Shown piece by piece: positions 16,280 through 24,148 of a stretch of DNA of 41,124 nucleotides. A program made the position numbers and the translations under genes. The notes under the pieces were generated by a model. It was not told where the DNA came from. It worked only from the letters and a program-made list of their open reading frames with translations, and did not search any database. The stretch comes from a virus. How positions within the stretch are numbered: position 1 is the stretch's first letter; each line of letters opens with the position of its first letter. The stretch spans positions 1 through 41,124 of the IMG/VR virus record IMGVR_UViG_3300034013_000942; one strand, 5' to 3'.

Positions 16280-17938
16280 ATGAGTGATAAAATATATTGG
16301 TTAAATAAAGATAGTAGAAAATTTTTAGAGAGAGGATATCTCTTAGAGGGAGAAACTCCAGAACAGAGAATACAGGACATTGGAGATAGAGCGCAGGCGT
16401 TATTAGATGATATGCCTGGTTTTTCAGACAAGTTTGTAGACTATATGTCAAGAGGTTTTTATTCTCTTGCTTCTCCAATCTGGTCAAACTTTGGCCGTAA
16501 ACGCGGGTTGCCAATCTCATGCTTTGGTAGTTATATACCTGATGACATGAATGGAATCCTCTCAAAGGTCGGAGAGATTGGTACAATGTCAAAAGTCGGC
16601 GGAGGAACCTCTGCATATTTTGGAGATGTGCGCGGTCGAGGAGCCCCAATATCTTCCGGTGGTGCTGCTACAGGTGTGCATCATCAACTTACAGTTTTCG
16701 ATTCGCTTATCAACTATGTCTCGCAAGGCAACGTTCGTCGTGGTTCTTTTGCAGCCTATTTGCCTATTGATCACCCTGACATTGAAGAGTTTCTTAAGAT
16801 TCGGTCTGAAGGTAACGCTATTCAAGACTTGTCCATAGGCGTGTGTGTATCAGATGAGTGGATGAAGAGTATGATTGGCGGCGACAAAGACAAACGTAAA
16901 GTTTGGAGTACAGTCATTAAAAAACGATTTGAGTCTGGTTATCCTTATATCTTTTTCTCTGATAATGTAAACAACGGCGCACCTCAGATGTATAAGGACA
17001 AGGGTCTTAAGATACATGCAAGTAACCTTTGTACAGAAATCTTTTTGTCTACATCAGAAGATGAAAGTTTTGTATGTGACCTCTCTTCACTTAATCTTGA
17101 AAAGTGGGACGAGATTGCAGAGACAGATGCAGTAGAGACGCTTGTATATTTCTTGGATGCAGTTATGTCTGAATTTATTTTGAAGACTGGAAATCCTGGC
17201 AATGAATTTATGAGAGCGCCTCGTAAGTTTGCTATCAATCAGCGTGCACTCGGTGTAGGTGTGCTTGGTTGGCATTCATTGTTGCAGTCAAAGATGGTGC
17301 CATTCGAGTCGATGGAAGCAAAGATGATGAACAATCAAATTTGGAGTACTATCCGTGCCAAGGCAGACTCTGCTACCTCCCAACTTGCAAAACTTTTTGG
17401 CGAGCCATTTATGTTAGAAGGCTATGGTCGACGCAACTCTACTACGCTTGCAATTGCTCCTACTACAAGTAGTTCGTTTATACTTGGACAAGTATCTCCA
17501 AGTATTGAACCGCTGAACAGCAATTATTTTGTTAAGGATCTTGCTAAAGGCAAGTTTACCTATCGCAATCCATATCTTGAAAAGTTGCTCAAAGAAAAAG
17601 GCAAAAATGATCAAGAAACATGGAAGGATGTTCTTACTCATGGTGGTTCTGTACAACATCTAGAATTTCTTTCTGCAGAAGAAAAAGATGTATTTAAAAC
17701 CTTTGGTGAAATTAGTCAAAAAGAAATTGTCATTCAGGCAGCACAACGTCAAAAGTATATTGATCAAGGTCAATCACTTAACTTGATGATTGCACCTACT
17801 GCAAAGCCAAAAGAAGTCAACGAGCTTCTTATCTTTGCTTGGGAACAAGGAGTCAAGTCGTTGTATTATCAACGTAGCGCAAATCCAGCACAGGAACTTG
17901 CACGTTCAATCTTAACTTGCAGCACATGTGAAGGGTAA
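16280..17938 (+). CDS. nrdA: Ribonucleotide reductase class I alpha subunit, short form
   Basis: The 552-residue protein has all catalytic parts: Cys81 (PISCFGS), the NLCTEI active-site loop with Asn249, Cys251 and Glu253, the partner Cys266, and the redox CxxC at 547-550 near the C-terminus. It reduces ribonucleotides with NrdB. It is about 200 residues shorter than T4 NrdA and lacks the N-terminal ATP cone, so dATP feedback inhibition is probably absent. The stop overlaps the next small gene. Confidence 0.95.
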   Translation: MSDKIYWLNKDSRKFLERGYLLEGETPEQRIQDIGDRAQALLDDMPGFSDKFVDYMSRGFYSLASPIWSNFGRKRGLPISCFGSYIPDDMNGILSKVGEIGTMSKVGGGTSAYFGDVRGRGAPISSGGAATGVHHQLTVFDSLINYVSQGNVRRGSFAAYLPIDHPDIEEFLKIRSEGNAIQDLSIGVCVSDEWMKSMIGGDKDKRKVWSTVIKKRFESGYPYIFFSDNVNNGAPQMYKDKGLKIHASNLCTEIFLSTSEDESFVCDLSSLNLEKWDEIAETDAVETLVYFLDAVMSEFILKTGNPGNEFMRAPRKFAINQRALGVGVLGWHSLLQSKMVPFESMEAKMMNNQIWSTIRAKADSATSQLAKLFGEPFMLEGYGRRNSTTLAIAPTTSSSFILGQVSPSIEPLNSNYFVKDLAKGKFTYRNPYLEKLLKEKGKNDQETWKDVLTHGGSVQHLEFLSAEEKDVFKTFGEISQKEIVIQAAQRQKYIDQGQSLNLMIAPTAKPKEVNELLIFAWEQGVKSLYYQRSANPAQELARSILTCSTCEG

Positions 17939-18122
17939 AGACTATATAAAACTGTCTCCATTTTGGTATGCACTTGGTATGTTTGCAGTAGCTCCGTTTG
18001 TTGCAATAGTATTTATCGTCACTGCTCTTTTATTAATGCTGGTTTGGCCATTGGTTCCATTTGTCGCATATTTTGAAAGAAAGAACGACCCCGTTGTTGA
18101 TGATATAAATAACAGAAAATAA
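17928..18122 (+). CDS. Small membrane protein, GTG start
   Basis: A 64-residue protein with one long or two short membrane segments (about residues 14-45, rich in Ala, Val, Leu) and a charged tail ending INNRK. It begins with GTG inside the last codons of nrdA, so it is probably made by coupled translation. Phage proteins of this kind may act at the host envelope, but nothing specific is visible. Confidence 0.6.
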   Translation: MKGKDYIKLSPFWYALGMFAVAPFVAIVFIVTALLLMLVWPLVPFVAYFERKNDPVVDDINNRK

Positions 18123-18132
18123 TTTAAATATA

Positions 18133-18333
18133 ATGATAGAAAACAACAGATGTCCAAAATGCAAATACGTCTACGAAGTCTCTTGGGATGATGAGGACGA
18201 TAAATACTATTGCGATGACGAAGAAGATTTTGAAGATCTAGAACGCGAAGAACTCTACCCAGAATATTGCCCTTTTTGTGGAACCTATCGTATCTATGGA
18301 ACAGAAGACGATTCTCGTGATGACGAAATTTAA
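18133..18333 (+). CDS. Acidic zinc-ribbon protein
   Basis: A 66-residue protein with CPKC at 7-10 and CPFC at about 48-51, the knuckles of a zinc ribbon, separated by a strongly acidic stretch (DDEEDFEDLEREE). The charge suggests a protein-binding or DNA-mimic role rather than DNA binding. No named family. Confidence 0.6.
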   Translation: MIENNRCPKCKYVYEVSWDDEDDKYYCDDEEDFEDLEREELYPEYCPFCGTYRIYGTEDDSRDDEI

Positions 18334-18343
18334 TATATAATTT

Positions 18344-18775
18344 ATGACATGGCTATATAATGAACTTCCTTTTACTCGCGAACTTGCTCAAGAGAAGATT
18401 GATGAAGGTTATATTGGGTTTGTCTATGAAATAACTGATAGTCTAAATGGCAAAAAATATATTGGCAAAAAACTGTTGTCTAGTGTAAAAAAACTTGCTC
18501 CGCTAAAAGGCAAAACGCGCAAAAGAAAAAAGTGTGTACAGTCTGATTGGGAAAAATACTATGGCAGCAGTGAAACTGTAAAGGCTTTGGTCGAATCACG
18601 CCAATCAGATTTTATTCGTCGAATCATATATCTCTGCAAATCTAAAGGTGAATTGTCTTATATGGAAGCAAAGGAACAGTTTGACAAAGAGGTGCTGCTT
18701 ACAGATGATTTTTACAACGAATTTATTGGAGTAAAAATAAATTCATCTCATGTGAAAAGTTTATGGAAAAAGTAG
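18344..18775 (+). CDS. GIY-YIG-like nuclease
   Basis: The 143-residue protein has GFVYEI (about 25-30), then NGKKYIGKK (about 36-44), matching the GIY...YIG core, and a later conserved MEAKEQFDKEVLL block. It resembles Seg-like proteins that are conserved in most T4-like marine phages at a fixed place and so may be a resident nuclease rather than an active mobile element. Confidence 0.7.
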   Translation: MTWLYNELPFTRELAQEKIDEGYIGFVYEITDSLNGKKYIGKKLLSSVKKLAPLKGKTRKRKKCVQSDWEKYYGSSETVKALVESRQSDFIRRIIYLCKSKGELSYMEAKEQFDKEVLLTDDFYNEFIGVKINSSHVKSLWKK

Positions 18776-18804
18776 TGTACATTTGAGTCACACTAGTGTA
18801 TAAT
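18776..18804 (+). promoter_or_regulatory. Sigma70-type promoter before RNase H gene
   Basis: TGTACA at 18776-18781 and TATAAT at 18799-18804 with a 17-base spacer and an AGTG before the -10. The -10 ends 6 bases before the ATG at 18811, so the transcript would start at the ATG. The same TGTAC-N17-TATAAT form recurs at 22110 and 28684. Confidence 0.75.
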
Positions 18805-18810
18805 TATATC

Positions 18811-19680
18811 ATGTTACTAATCGACTATTCTGGAATTGCAATCTCTGCTATATTTTCTCAATCACGTCCTGGGAAAATTACAGAGGACTTTATGCGACAT
18901 ATTATCTTAAATTCGCTGAGAATGTATAATCTCAAGTATAGAGAAAAGTATGGACGTATGATTATCGCATGTGATGGCGGCAGTTGGCGTAAAGAGTATT
19001 ATCCGCAATACAAAGCTGGACGCAAGAAGAGTCGTGAGGCGTCTGATCTTGACTGGAAAGAAATTTTTGGTATTATAAACAAGATACGTGATGAAATAGT
19101 TGAGCATATGCCATATCCAGTAGTAGTTGTACAAGGCGCAGAAGCAGACGATGTTATTGGCACACTCGTTGAATCTACTCAAGAGTTTGGCCAGCACGAA
19201 CCCGTAATGATTATCAGCGCAGACAAAGATTTTATTCAACTTCAAAAGTATGATAATGTCTCTCAGTACAGCCCTATGACTAAGAAAATGTTGAGTGATA
19301 AAAACCCAGCTAATTATCTCTATGAGCATATCTTTCGCGGTGACAGCGGTGATGGCATTCCAAATGTCTTGTCATCTGATACTGTATTTGTTGATGGCGG
19401 GCGCCAAACACCACTCAGTTCAACTAAAATGACAGCATGGATCGCTGCTGCGCATGAAGGTAAACTACAAAGTGTTCTTCCAGAAACAGTCTATCGCAAC
19501 TATATTCGTAATAGCACAATAATTGATCTTAGCAAAACACCAGAAAATGTAAAAGCTTCAATTCTATCTGCATATTCCGAGTGTGCTTCGGTCGGAAACT
19601 CTAAGATACTTAACTATCTTATCTCTAAGCGTTGCAACATGTTAGTATCATGTGCTGAAGAATTTTTTACACATAAATAA
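18811..19680 (+). CDS. rnh: T4-type RNase H (5'-3' flap exonuclease)
   Basis: The 289-residue protein shows the FEN/PIN-like acidic set: Asp in LLIDYSG, ACDGGSWRK, GAEADDVIG, SADKDFIQLQ and GDSGDGIPN. In T4 this enzyme removes RNA primers and adjoining DNA from lagging-strand fragments. I start at the ATG at 18811; a GTG at 18796 overlaps the -10 box and is unlikely. It begins the block 18811-21873. Confidence 0.88.
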   Translation: MLLIDYSGIAISAIFSQSRPGKITEDFMRHIILNSLRMYNLKYREKYGRMIIACDGGSWRKEYYPQYKAGRKKSREASDLDWKEIFGIINKIRDEIVEHMPYPVVVVQGAEADDVIGTLVESTQEFGQHEPVMIISADKDFIQLQKYDNVSQYSPMTKKMLSDKNPANYLYEHIFRGDSGDGIPNVLSSDTVFVDGGRQTPLSSTKMTAWIAAAHEGKLQSVLPETVYRNYIRNSTIIDLSKTPENVKASILSAYSECASVGNSKILNYLISKRCNMLVSCAEEFFTHK

Positions 19681-19691
19681 AACCATACATT

Positions 19692-20144
19692 ATGAGACCA
19701 CAAACTGCATCAAACAACAGAACAAAACATCCGTTTGAAATTTTTGAAAGCATACAGGCGACAGACAAAGTCGCTGATCGAGTGCGCATACTTCAAGAAA
19801 ATGAATCTTATGAATTAAAGACTATACTTCAGGCAGCATTTCGTCCTGATATAAAATTTGATTTACCGGTAGGTGCTCCTCCATATACGCCTAGCCCAAA
19901 CCCAGCAGGAGTAAATTTTTCTCCGCTAAGAAAACAGATTGATGTGTTGCCTCGCCTTTTAGTTGGTAATACTACATATGACAAGATTAAAAAGGAGATG
20001 GCCTTTATCAAACTGTTAGAAAATGTTCATGCATCTGATGCAGAAATTTTAATTGCAATGAAAGATAAAAAACTACATAAAAAATATAGTCTACTTACGT
20101 CTTCACTCATTAAAAAGGCCTTTTCAAATCTTGGCATAGAATAA
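19692..20144 (+). CDS. Conserved T4-like phage protein
   Basis: The 150-residue protein contains ILQAAFRPDIKFDLPVGAPP, a block I recall from a conserved family (DUF6433-like) in cyanophage-type T4 relatives. It is predicted helical and soluble, without catalytic motif. It is 11 bases after the RNase H gene and 1 base before the zinc-ribbon gene. Confidence 0.65.
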   Translation: MRPQTASNNRTKHPFEIFESIQATDKVADRVRILQENESYELKTILQAAFRPDIKFDLPVGAPPYTPSPNPAGVNFSPLRKQIDVLPRLLVGNTTYDKIKKEMAFIKLLENVHASDAEILIAMKDKKLHKKYSLLTSSLIKKAFSNLGIE

Positions 20145-20145
20145 T

Positions 20146-20403
20146 ATGACATACACATATAATTGCACATCTTGCAACTATTATTGGGACGCAAGTTTGC
20201 CTATGGATTCGCGTGACCTGCCGCTAAGCGAACCATGCCCGCACTGCACTTTGGCTGGAAACGTAAAACGCGTCATCTCCGCTCCTGGTATATCATATGA
20301 AGGAGGCAAGACAATACTTCAACGTGCTGGTAGTGGATGGAATGACGTACTAAACAAAGTAAAAAAAGCAAGTGGAAGACAAGCAAAAATAGAAACCCGT
20401 TGA
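20146..20403 (+). CDS. FmdB-like zinc-ribbon protein
   Basis: An 85-residue protein with CTSC (about 8-11) and CPHC (about 31-34), then VKRVISAPGISYEGG, the pattern of FmdB-type putative regulators, which are frequent in T4-like marine phages. The function is unproven. It is packed tightly between its neighbours. Confidence 0.7.
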   Translation: MTYTYNCTSCNYYWDASLPMDSRDLPLSEPCPHCTLAGNVKRVISAPGISYEGGKTILQRAGSGWNDVLNKVKKASGRQAKIETR

Positions 20404-20406
20404 GAT

Positions 20407-20574
20407 ATGGGACGCAGCAGAAAAAATAGAGACAAGAAAAGGGGACATGGTTATTACGATGATGGTCATGATGATTATTCTCGCAATAAAAAATTTAAGA
20501 AAAATCGCTTTGATGACAATCGAAGAGATAAAGAAATACAACAAAAACTATTTGTTGATTGGGATAAACTCTAA
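20407..20574 (+). CDS. Small basic hydrophilic protein
   Basis: A 55-residue frame (start GRSRKNRDKKRGHGYY, end LFVDWDKL) fills the gap between the zinc-ribbon gene and the exonuclease gene. Its stop shares TAATG with the exonuclease start, which argues that it is translated. It is rich in Arg, Lys and Asp and probably disordered. Function unknown. Confidence 0.6.
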   Translation: MGRSRKNRDKKRGHGYYDDGHDDYSRNKKFKKNRFDDNRRDKEIQQKLFVDWDKL

Positions 20575-21269
20575 TGAATCGAAAAAAGTTTACGCACTCA
20601 CCTATAGATCTTGGCTATAGTGATCTAGAAGCAAACACTACCACTTCTGGTCGTTTTTATATGACGCCTAATGGTAAAGCCTATCCTAGTATTACTACTG
20701 TATTAGGCATTCGTAACAAAGGTGCACTTCAAGAATGGAGAACACGAGTTGGCGAAGTTGAAGCAGCACGTGTAGCCCGGCATGCAAGCACGCGAGGCAC
20801 AGCTTTACACGCAGCGGTTGAACGATATATTGATAATATTGATTCATATTTTGCTGAAGGAGAGATGCCTCATGTAAAAGATATGTTTAACTCTATCAAG
20901 CCTGTCTTGGATGACCGAATCGATAACGTGTGTCTTCAAGAGGCTCCACTCTACTCAGATCATCTTGGACTCGCTGGTCGAGTTGACCTCATCGCAGAAT
21001 TTGATGGTCGGCTGAGCATAATCGATTTTAAGACAAGTTCTCGAGCTAAAACAGAAGATGAGATTGACAGTTATTTTATACAGATGGCGGCATATGCTAT
21101 TATGTGTGAAGAGCGTACAGGCACACCAGTAAGTCAAGGAGTAATCGTTATGGCTGTAGAAAACAGTTCGCAACCACTGGTTTTTGTGCAAAAACGAGAT
21201 TGTTGGACGGATGAACTTTTTAAGACTATAAATGAATATAATACCAAAAAACTATTTGGACATGCATAA
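20574..21269 (+). CDS. RecB-like PD-(D/E)XK exonuclease
   Basis: The 231-residue protein has the Cas4/RecB nuclease set: RGTALH (74-79), GRVDLIAEF with Asp138, then IIDFKTS with Asp151 and Lys153, and a Q-x-x-x-Y helix (QMAAYAIM). It would be a Mg-dependent DNA exonuclease in phage recombination, repair or host DNA breakdown. The end overlaps the ClpP-like gene. Confidence 0.85.
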   Translation: MNRKKFTHSPIDLGYSDLEANTTTSGRFYMTPNGKAYPSITTVLGIRNKGALQEWRTRVGEVEAARVARHASTRGTALHAAVERYIDNIDSYFAEGEMPHVKDMFNSIKPVLDDRIDNVCLQEAPLYSDHLGLAGRVDLIAEFDGRLSIIDFKTSSRAKTEDEIDSYFIQMAAYAIMCEERTGTPVSQGVIVMAVENSSQPLVFVQKRDCWTDELFKTINEYNTKKLFGHA

Positions 21270-21873
21270 ACACAACATACAAAATAAGGGCTTACTGGAT
21301 CTACTAAAGGGTGGTGCAAATGATTGCTTTACGAGCGACTATGGTGCAGTCAAAGAGTATTATCTTTCTGAAGAGATTGGTGATGCAAGTGACTATATAC
21401 AATGGTTTCATGATATACGCAATAGTCGTCCATCCGATGTAGTAAAGATTCATATCAATTGCCCAGGAGGTAATCTGTTTACTACCATTCAATTTATGCA
21501 GGCACTCTCTGAAACTGAAGCCCATATTATGGTAAGTGTTGAAGGGGCATGTATGAGTGCTGCAACTCTGATCTTTTTGATGGCCGATGAGTATATGATT
21601 ACAGATCATAGCATGTTCCTATTTCATAACTATAGTGCTGGTACTGCTGGCAAAGGTGGCGAGATGTATCATGGCATGGTTCATGAACGCAACTGGAGTG
21701 CAAATCTTTTCAAAGACATGTATTCAGACTTTCTTACCGAAGGCGAGATTAAAGAGATGCTTGAAGACAAAGACATCTGGATGGACGCACATCAGGTACT
21801 TGATCGTTTGGAAAAGCGCGGCAAAAAGATACAGAGTCGCATACGCGCCGAAGAGAAGAAGCAAAAGGCATAA
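21262..21873 (+). CDS. ClpP-like serine protease
   Basis: The protein (203 residues from the ATG at 21262; an alternative ATG at 21232 adds 10) has the ClpP fold markers: INCPGGNLF, the nucleophile Ser in EGACMSAATLIF (Ser99), the catalytic His in FLFHNYS (His122) and a late Asp in KDIWMDAH. ClpP-like genes are known in cyanophage-type T4 relatives. It may act in head maturation or protein turnover. I prefer 21262 because it overlaps the upstream stop by only 8 bases. Confidence 0.85.
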   Translation: MHKHNIQNKGLLDLLKGGANDCFTSDYGAVKEYYLSEEIGDASDYIQWFHDIRNSRPSDVVKIHINCPGGNLFTTIQFMQALSETEAHIMVSVEGACMSAATLIFLMADEYMITDHSMFLFHNYSAGTAGKGGEMYHGMVHERNWSANLFKDMYSDFLTEGEIKEMLEDKDIWMDAHQVLDRLEKRGKKIQSRIRAEEKKQKA

Positions 21874-21961
21874 ATAGACTATATAACAAACCCACTAAAG
21901 ACGCTAAAGCAACTCTCATTCATGTGAAATAAGACTACACTCACGTTTTTGCATATAGCAG

Positions 21962-22006
21962 ACCCACCATGCCTCTCAACGATGCACACTTTGGTGGGTA
22001 TTTTTT
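21962..22006 (+). terminator. Rho-independent terminator after clpP-like gene
   Basis: ACCCACCA at 21962-21969 pairs with TGGTGGGT at 21992-21999, followed by ATTTTTT. It closes the nrd-to-clpP-like block. Confidence 0.85.
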
Positions 22007-22053
22007 ACATAAAAAATCATAAATTTAGCATTTTTAGACCTGGAAGCACTAGA

Positions 22054-22154
22054 TTTCTCTATACGGGGCCTAACTTCGGGACCTTTTTTCACTTTTTTGA
22101 AAAAAGTTGTGTACTTTCTCTGCATTTTAGTGTATAATGACCATGTAAGCAACA
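22054..22154 (+). repeat. 101-bp promoter repeat, copy 1
   Basis: This stretch recurs at 28628-28728 with only two differences. It holds TTCTCTATACGGGG, an inverted CTTTTTTGAAAAAAG, the promoter at 22110-22138, and the transcribed leader ending TGTAAGCAACA. A shorter relative of the promoter and TGTAAGCAA leader is at 24120-24160. Confidence 0.9.
22110..22138 (+). promoter_or_regulatory. Sigma70-type early promoter (repeat copy 1)
   Basis: TGTACT at 22110-22115 and TATAAT at 22133-22138, spacer 17. It drives the 22164-23503 group of small genes. Confidence 0.8.
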
Positions 22155-22163
22155 CAACACAAT

Positions 22164-22250
22164 ATGAAAGAAACATTAGGAATTTTCATCGGAATCAATA
22201 TCGCGGTTTGGTTCATCATCTTTATCCAAACTATGAATGGTAGTTGGTAA
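22164..22250 (+). CDS. 28-residue membrane micropeptide
   Basis: An open frame right after the early promoter (KETLGIFIGINIAVWFIIFI then QTMNGSW). It is almost one membrane segment with a charged start. It lies 26 bases after the -10 box. Two further micropeptides of the same style follow (22975 and 23056). Real translation is inferred from position and hydrophobic design only. Confidence 0.5.
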   Translation: MKETLGIFIGINIAVWFIIFIQTMNGSW

Positions 22251-22360
22251 TCACAAGAGCTGAGCATCTCTTAAAAAGCTTTGAGCTTCGGGCACTCGTT
22301 AAACCGCTCTAGAGAGTTGAGCATCTCTAAAAACTGCTCATCACTTTCAAAAAACAATTT
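22251..22360 (+). ncRNA. Untranslated region with repeated TGAGCATCTCT hairpins
   Basis: Two copies of TGAGCATCTCT (22261 and 22318), each preceded by a short AGAG that can pair with its CTCT, and a GC-rich stretch between. No gene seen. It may be part of a leader or structured RNA from the promoter at 22110. Confidence 0.35.
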
Positions 22361-22462
22361 TCCCCTGAAGTACTGGCCCGCCAGACACTAAGGTTGAGCG
22401 AAGTGCAAATAGCTCGATCAATAGCCTGGGAGACGAGGTTCGACTCCTCGCAGGGGACACCA
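22361..22462 (+). ncRNA. tRNA-like RNA with unusual core
   Basis: TCCCCTG (22361-22367) pairs with CAGGGGA (22451-22457), and a perfect T-arm (CGAGG, TTCGACT, CCTCG) lies at 22434-22450; the 3' end is CACCA. The part between the 5' strand and the T-arm is 66 bases, about 25 more than in a normal tRNA, and holds hairpins such as CTGGcccgCCAG instead of a clear D and anticodon arm. It could be a rearranged tRNA, a tRNA with a small insertion or a tRNA mimic. Confidence 0.45.
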
Positions 22463-22530
22463 TTTTCAAAAACAAATTTACTGATGGAGGTTGCAAACGA
22501 AATCAGAGATAAAAGGAACGAGCCTCTTGT

Positions 22531-22585
22531 CCGCAGGGAGAGCGTTAAAAAGTTTCATGGTGCAATTCCATAGCCTGCGGTGCCA
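22531..22585 (+). ncRNA. Acceptor plus T-arm-like mini RNA
   Basis: CCGCAGG (22531-22537) pairs with CCTGCGG (22574-22580); an ATGG/CCAT hairpin with a 7-base loop sits just inside the 3' strand, and TGCCA ends it. There is no room for D and anticodon arms. It looks like a tRNA remnant or tRNA-like element. Confidence 0.35.
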
Positions 22586-22619
22586 TTTCCCAAAAAAACC
22601 CGAACCACAACAACACATC

Positions 22620-22766
22620 ATGAATGCCACCGAATACAAAGAAATGTTTGCCAAGGTTCAAGCTGGTCAAATCACTCAAGAAGTCTGGTTTGACTATTGC
22701 TTCCAAACTCTGAGCCAAATCATGGAAGACAACAAGGATGTCTTCGTCCGCTTGAAGAATCGCTAA
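22620..22766 (+). CDS. Small early-type protein, 48 residues
   Basis: Starts at the ATG of NATEYKEMFAKVQAGQITQE; earlier in-frame starts lie in the RNA-like region. Helical, mildly acidic, no family known. Member of the small-gene group behind the early promoter. Confidence 0.6.
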   Translation: MNATEYKEMFAKVQAGQITQEVWFDYCFQTLSQIMEDNKDVFVRLKNR

Positions 22767-22778
22767 TCACACAAATAT

Positions 22779-22973
22779 ATGAACACTGAAGACGACGTAA
22801 TTGACATGATCACTGAAGCACTTTACATGTATCATGAAGAGTATGGTTCTGATGATCCAGATGAAAGCATCGGCATTCGCAGCTACGACGAAGTAGGCAT
22901 GCTCACTCGTAATAGCGGATTAGTTCTCACAATCGGTGACAAAAGATTTCAAATCACGGTCGTTGAAGCATAA
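22779..22973 (+). CDS. Small acidic early-type protein
   Basis: A 64-residue protein with acidic N-terminal half (EDDVIDMITEAL, EEYGSDDPDES) and a short beta-type C-terminal half. No family recognised. The next micropeptide begins 2 bases after its stop codon, in an operon-like arrangement. Confidence 0.65.
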   Translation: MNTEDDVIDMITEALYMYHEEYGSDDPDESIGIRSYDEVGMLTRNSGLVLTIGDKRFQITVVEA

Positions 22974-22974
22974 C

Positions 22975-23052
22975 ATGGAACCAGTATACATATTCTTTTG
23001 CATCTATACAACGCTTGCGATTCTTGCAAGCGTTTCAATCGAAAATCAATAA
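22975..23052 (+). CDS. 25-residue membrane micropeptide
   Basis: Frame EPVYIFFCIYTTLAILASVS then IENQ, one predicted membrane segment. The ATG lies 2 bases after the upstream stop, and the next frame starts 4 bases downstream. Inferred from packing and hydrophobicity. Confidence 0.5.
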   Translation: MEPVYIFFCIYTTLAILASVSIENQ

Positions 23053-23055
23053 CAC

Positions 23056-23169
23056 ATGAAACCATCGGATTTTTATCCACTAGCCATCTTGATATCACTA
23101 TTTTTTGGAGTCTGTATGATTGGATTCATCAGCGCTCTGTTCAAAGCAATCTATCTTTTCTTTAACTAA
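23056..23169 (+). CDS. 37-residue membrane micropeptide
   Basis: Frame KPSDFYPLAILISLFFGVCM continuing IGFISALFKAIYLFFN, one or two membrane segments. It lies tightly between the previous micropeptide and the gene at 23171 (1-base gap). Confidence 0.55.
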   Translation: MKPSDFYPLAILISLFFGVCMIGFISALFKAIYLFFN

Positions 23170-23170
23170 T

Positions 23171-23503
23171 ATGAACACACAACGAACAGTACTACGGGTT
23201 AAAAATAACGAGGCTGGAAAACAGTATATTGAACAGCTGCGCAATGAAGCAAAGATTCATAACATGAAAGAACGTGTAAAAGAGATGGAGTCTTTCGATT
23301 ATGTTGGAAAATTTAAACGAGTTGATCTCTATGGTCGCCTTGGAAAGAATAATCCAAATCGTCACAAATATTCTATTTTTAGCGGCCGCTCAATCTTTCG
23401 CAGCCACACTAGAATTCGTTTAGAAGATGCATCACACATTGCAGTCTATATAAACAACGTCGTGCGCTCTAAGTTTGGTGGCTATACTCTCGTCTGTTCA
23501 TGA
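23171..23503 (+). CDS. Small basic phage protein
   Basis: A 110-residue protein from the ATG of NTQRTVLRVKNNEAG; an upstream in-frame TTG at 23120 lies in the micropeptide gene. It is basic and no family is recognised. It overlaps the HNH gene by 4 bases (ATGA). Confidence 0.65.
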   Translation: MNTQRTVLRVKNNEAGKQYIEQLRNEAKIHNMKERVKEMESFDYVGKFKRVDLYGRLGKNNPNRHKYSIFSGRSIFRSHTRIRLEDASHIAVYINNVVRSKFGGYTLVCS

Positions 23504-24096
23504 TTCCAGTACTTCCGTCTCATAAGACTACTCTTGTGTTGACAGCTGGATTCCAACCATGCGGTTTCTTTTCTGCTCGATCTGCAATTAGAAACATGAT
23601 AGTTGGAGGTGTAAAAGCCTATGACCAGTATGGAAACATACGTGACTGGAGCAGTTGGATCGCTAACGATGATCACCTCGCCCCAGAAAATCCTGCGCTT
23701 CGTAGTGTCGACACGCTATGGGCAATTCCTACAATCGTGGTAGTGCCAGGCTATTTTGGTCACTACAAGCATGGAAAAAAGCAACCGCGCGCGATCAACC
23801 TTCGGCAACTCTACTACATCTATGGAGGTGAGTGCCAATATTGTCTGCGTAAGATTCCATACACTTCAGCGACTCGTGATCATCTAGTTCCGCGCAGTCG
23901 CGGTGGTGGAAATAGTGACGACAATATTGTCCTGTCTTGCAAAAAGTGCAATACCAAAAAATCAAACAAGTTTCCATATTTCAACATTCATGGCTCAGAG
24001 GTAAAACCTAAGATGCTAAAAGACATCGAGTTTAGCGCGCTCTCTGAACGTGTAGCGATTCGCGATGAATGGAAAGACTTTTTACAATATAAATAA
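23500..24096 (+). CDS. HNH endonuclease
   Basis: The 198-residue protein has a McrA-type HNH module at about 110-155: CQYC, then ATRDHLVPRSRGGGNSDDN, then LSCKKCN. The two CxxC pairs would bind a structural zinc and the DH the catalytic metal. The N-terminal 100 residues are unassigned. It overlaps the upstream gene, so it is part of the early operon rather than a free-standing insertion. Confidence 0.85.
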   Translation: MIPVLPSHKTTLVLTAGFQPCGFFSARSAIRNMIVGGVKAYDQYGNIRDWSSWIANDDHLAPENPALRSVDTLWAIPTIVVVPGYFGHYKHGKKQPRAINLRQLYYIYGGECQYCLRKIPYTSATRDHLVPRSRGGGNSDDNIVLSCKKCNTKKSNKFPYFNIHGSEVKPKMLKDIEFSALSERVAIRDEWKDFLQYK

Positions 24097-24119
24097 ATCA
24101 CCTATAGATAAAAAAGATG

Positions 24120-24148
24120 TTTACATGTGAGAGAGTTTAGTGTATAAT
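24120..24148 (+). promoter_or_regulatory. Sigma70-type promoter for the tRNA region
   Basis: TTTACA at 24120-24125 and TATAAT at 24143-24148, spacer 17. The transcript again begins with a TGTAAGCAA leader as in the two 101-bp repeats. Confidence 0.85.

Noticed and set aside
21949-22137. A 62-residue frame over the terminator and first promoter repeat
   Set aside because: It spans a terminator and a promoter, and the composition looks non-coding.
22251-22360. CRISPR-like array from the TGAGCATCTCT repeats
   Set aside because: There are only two short copies, without regular spacers.
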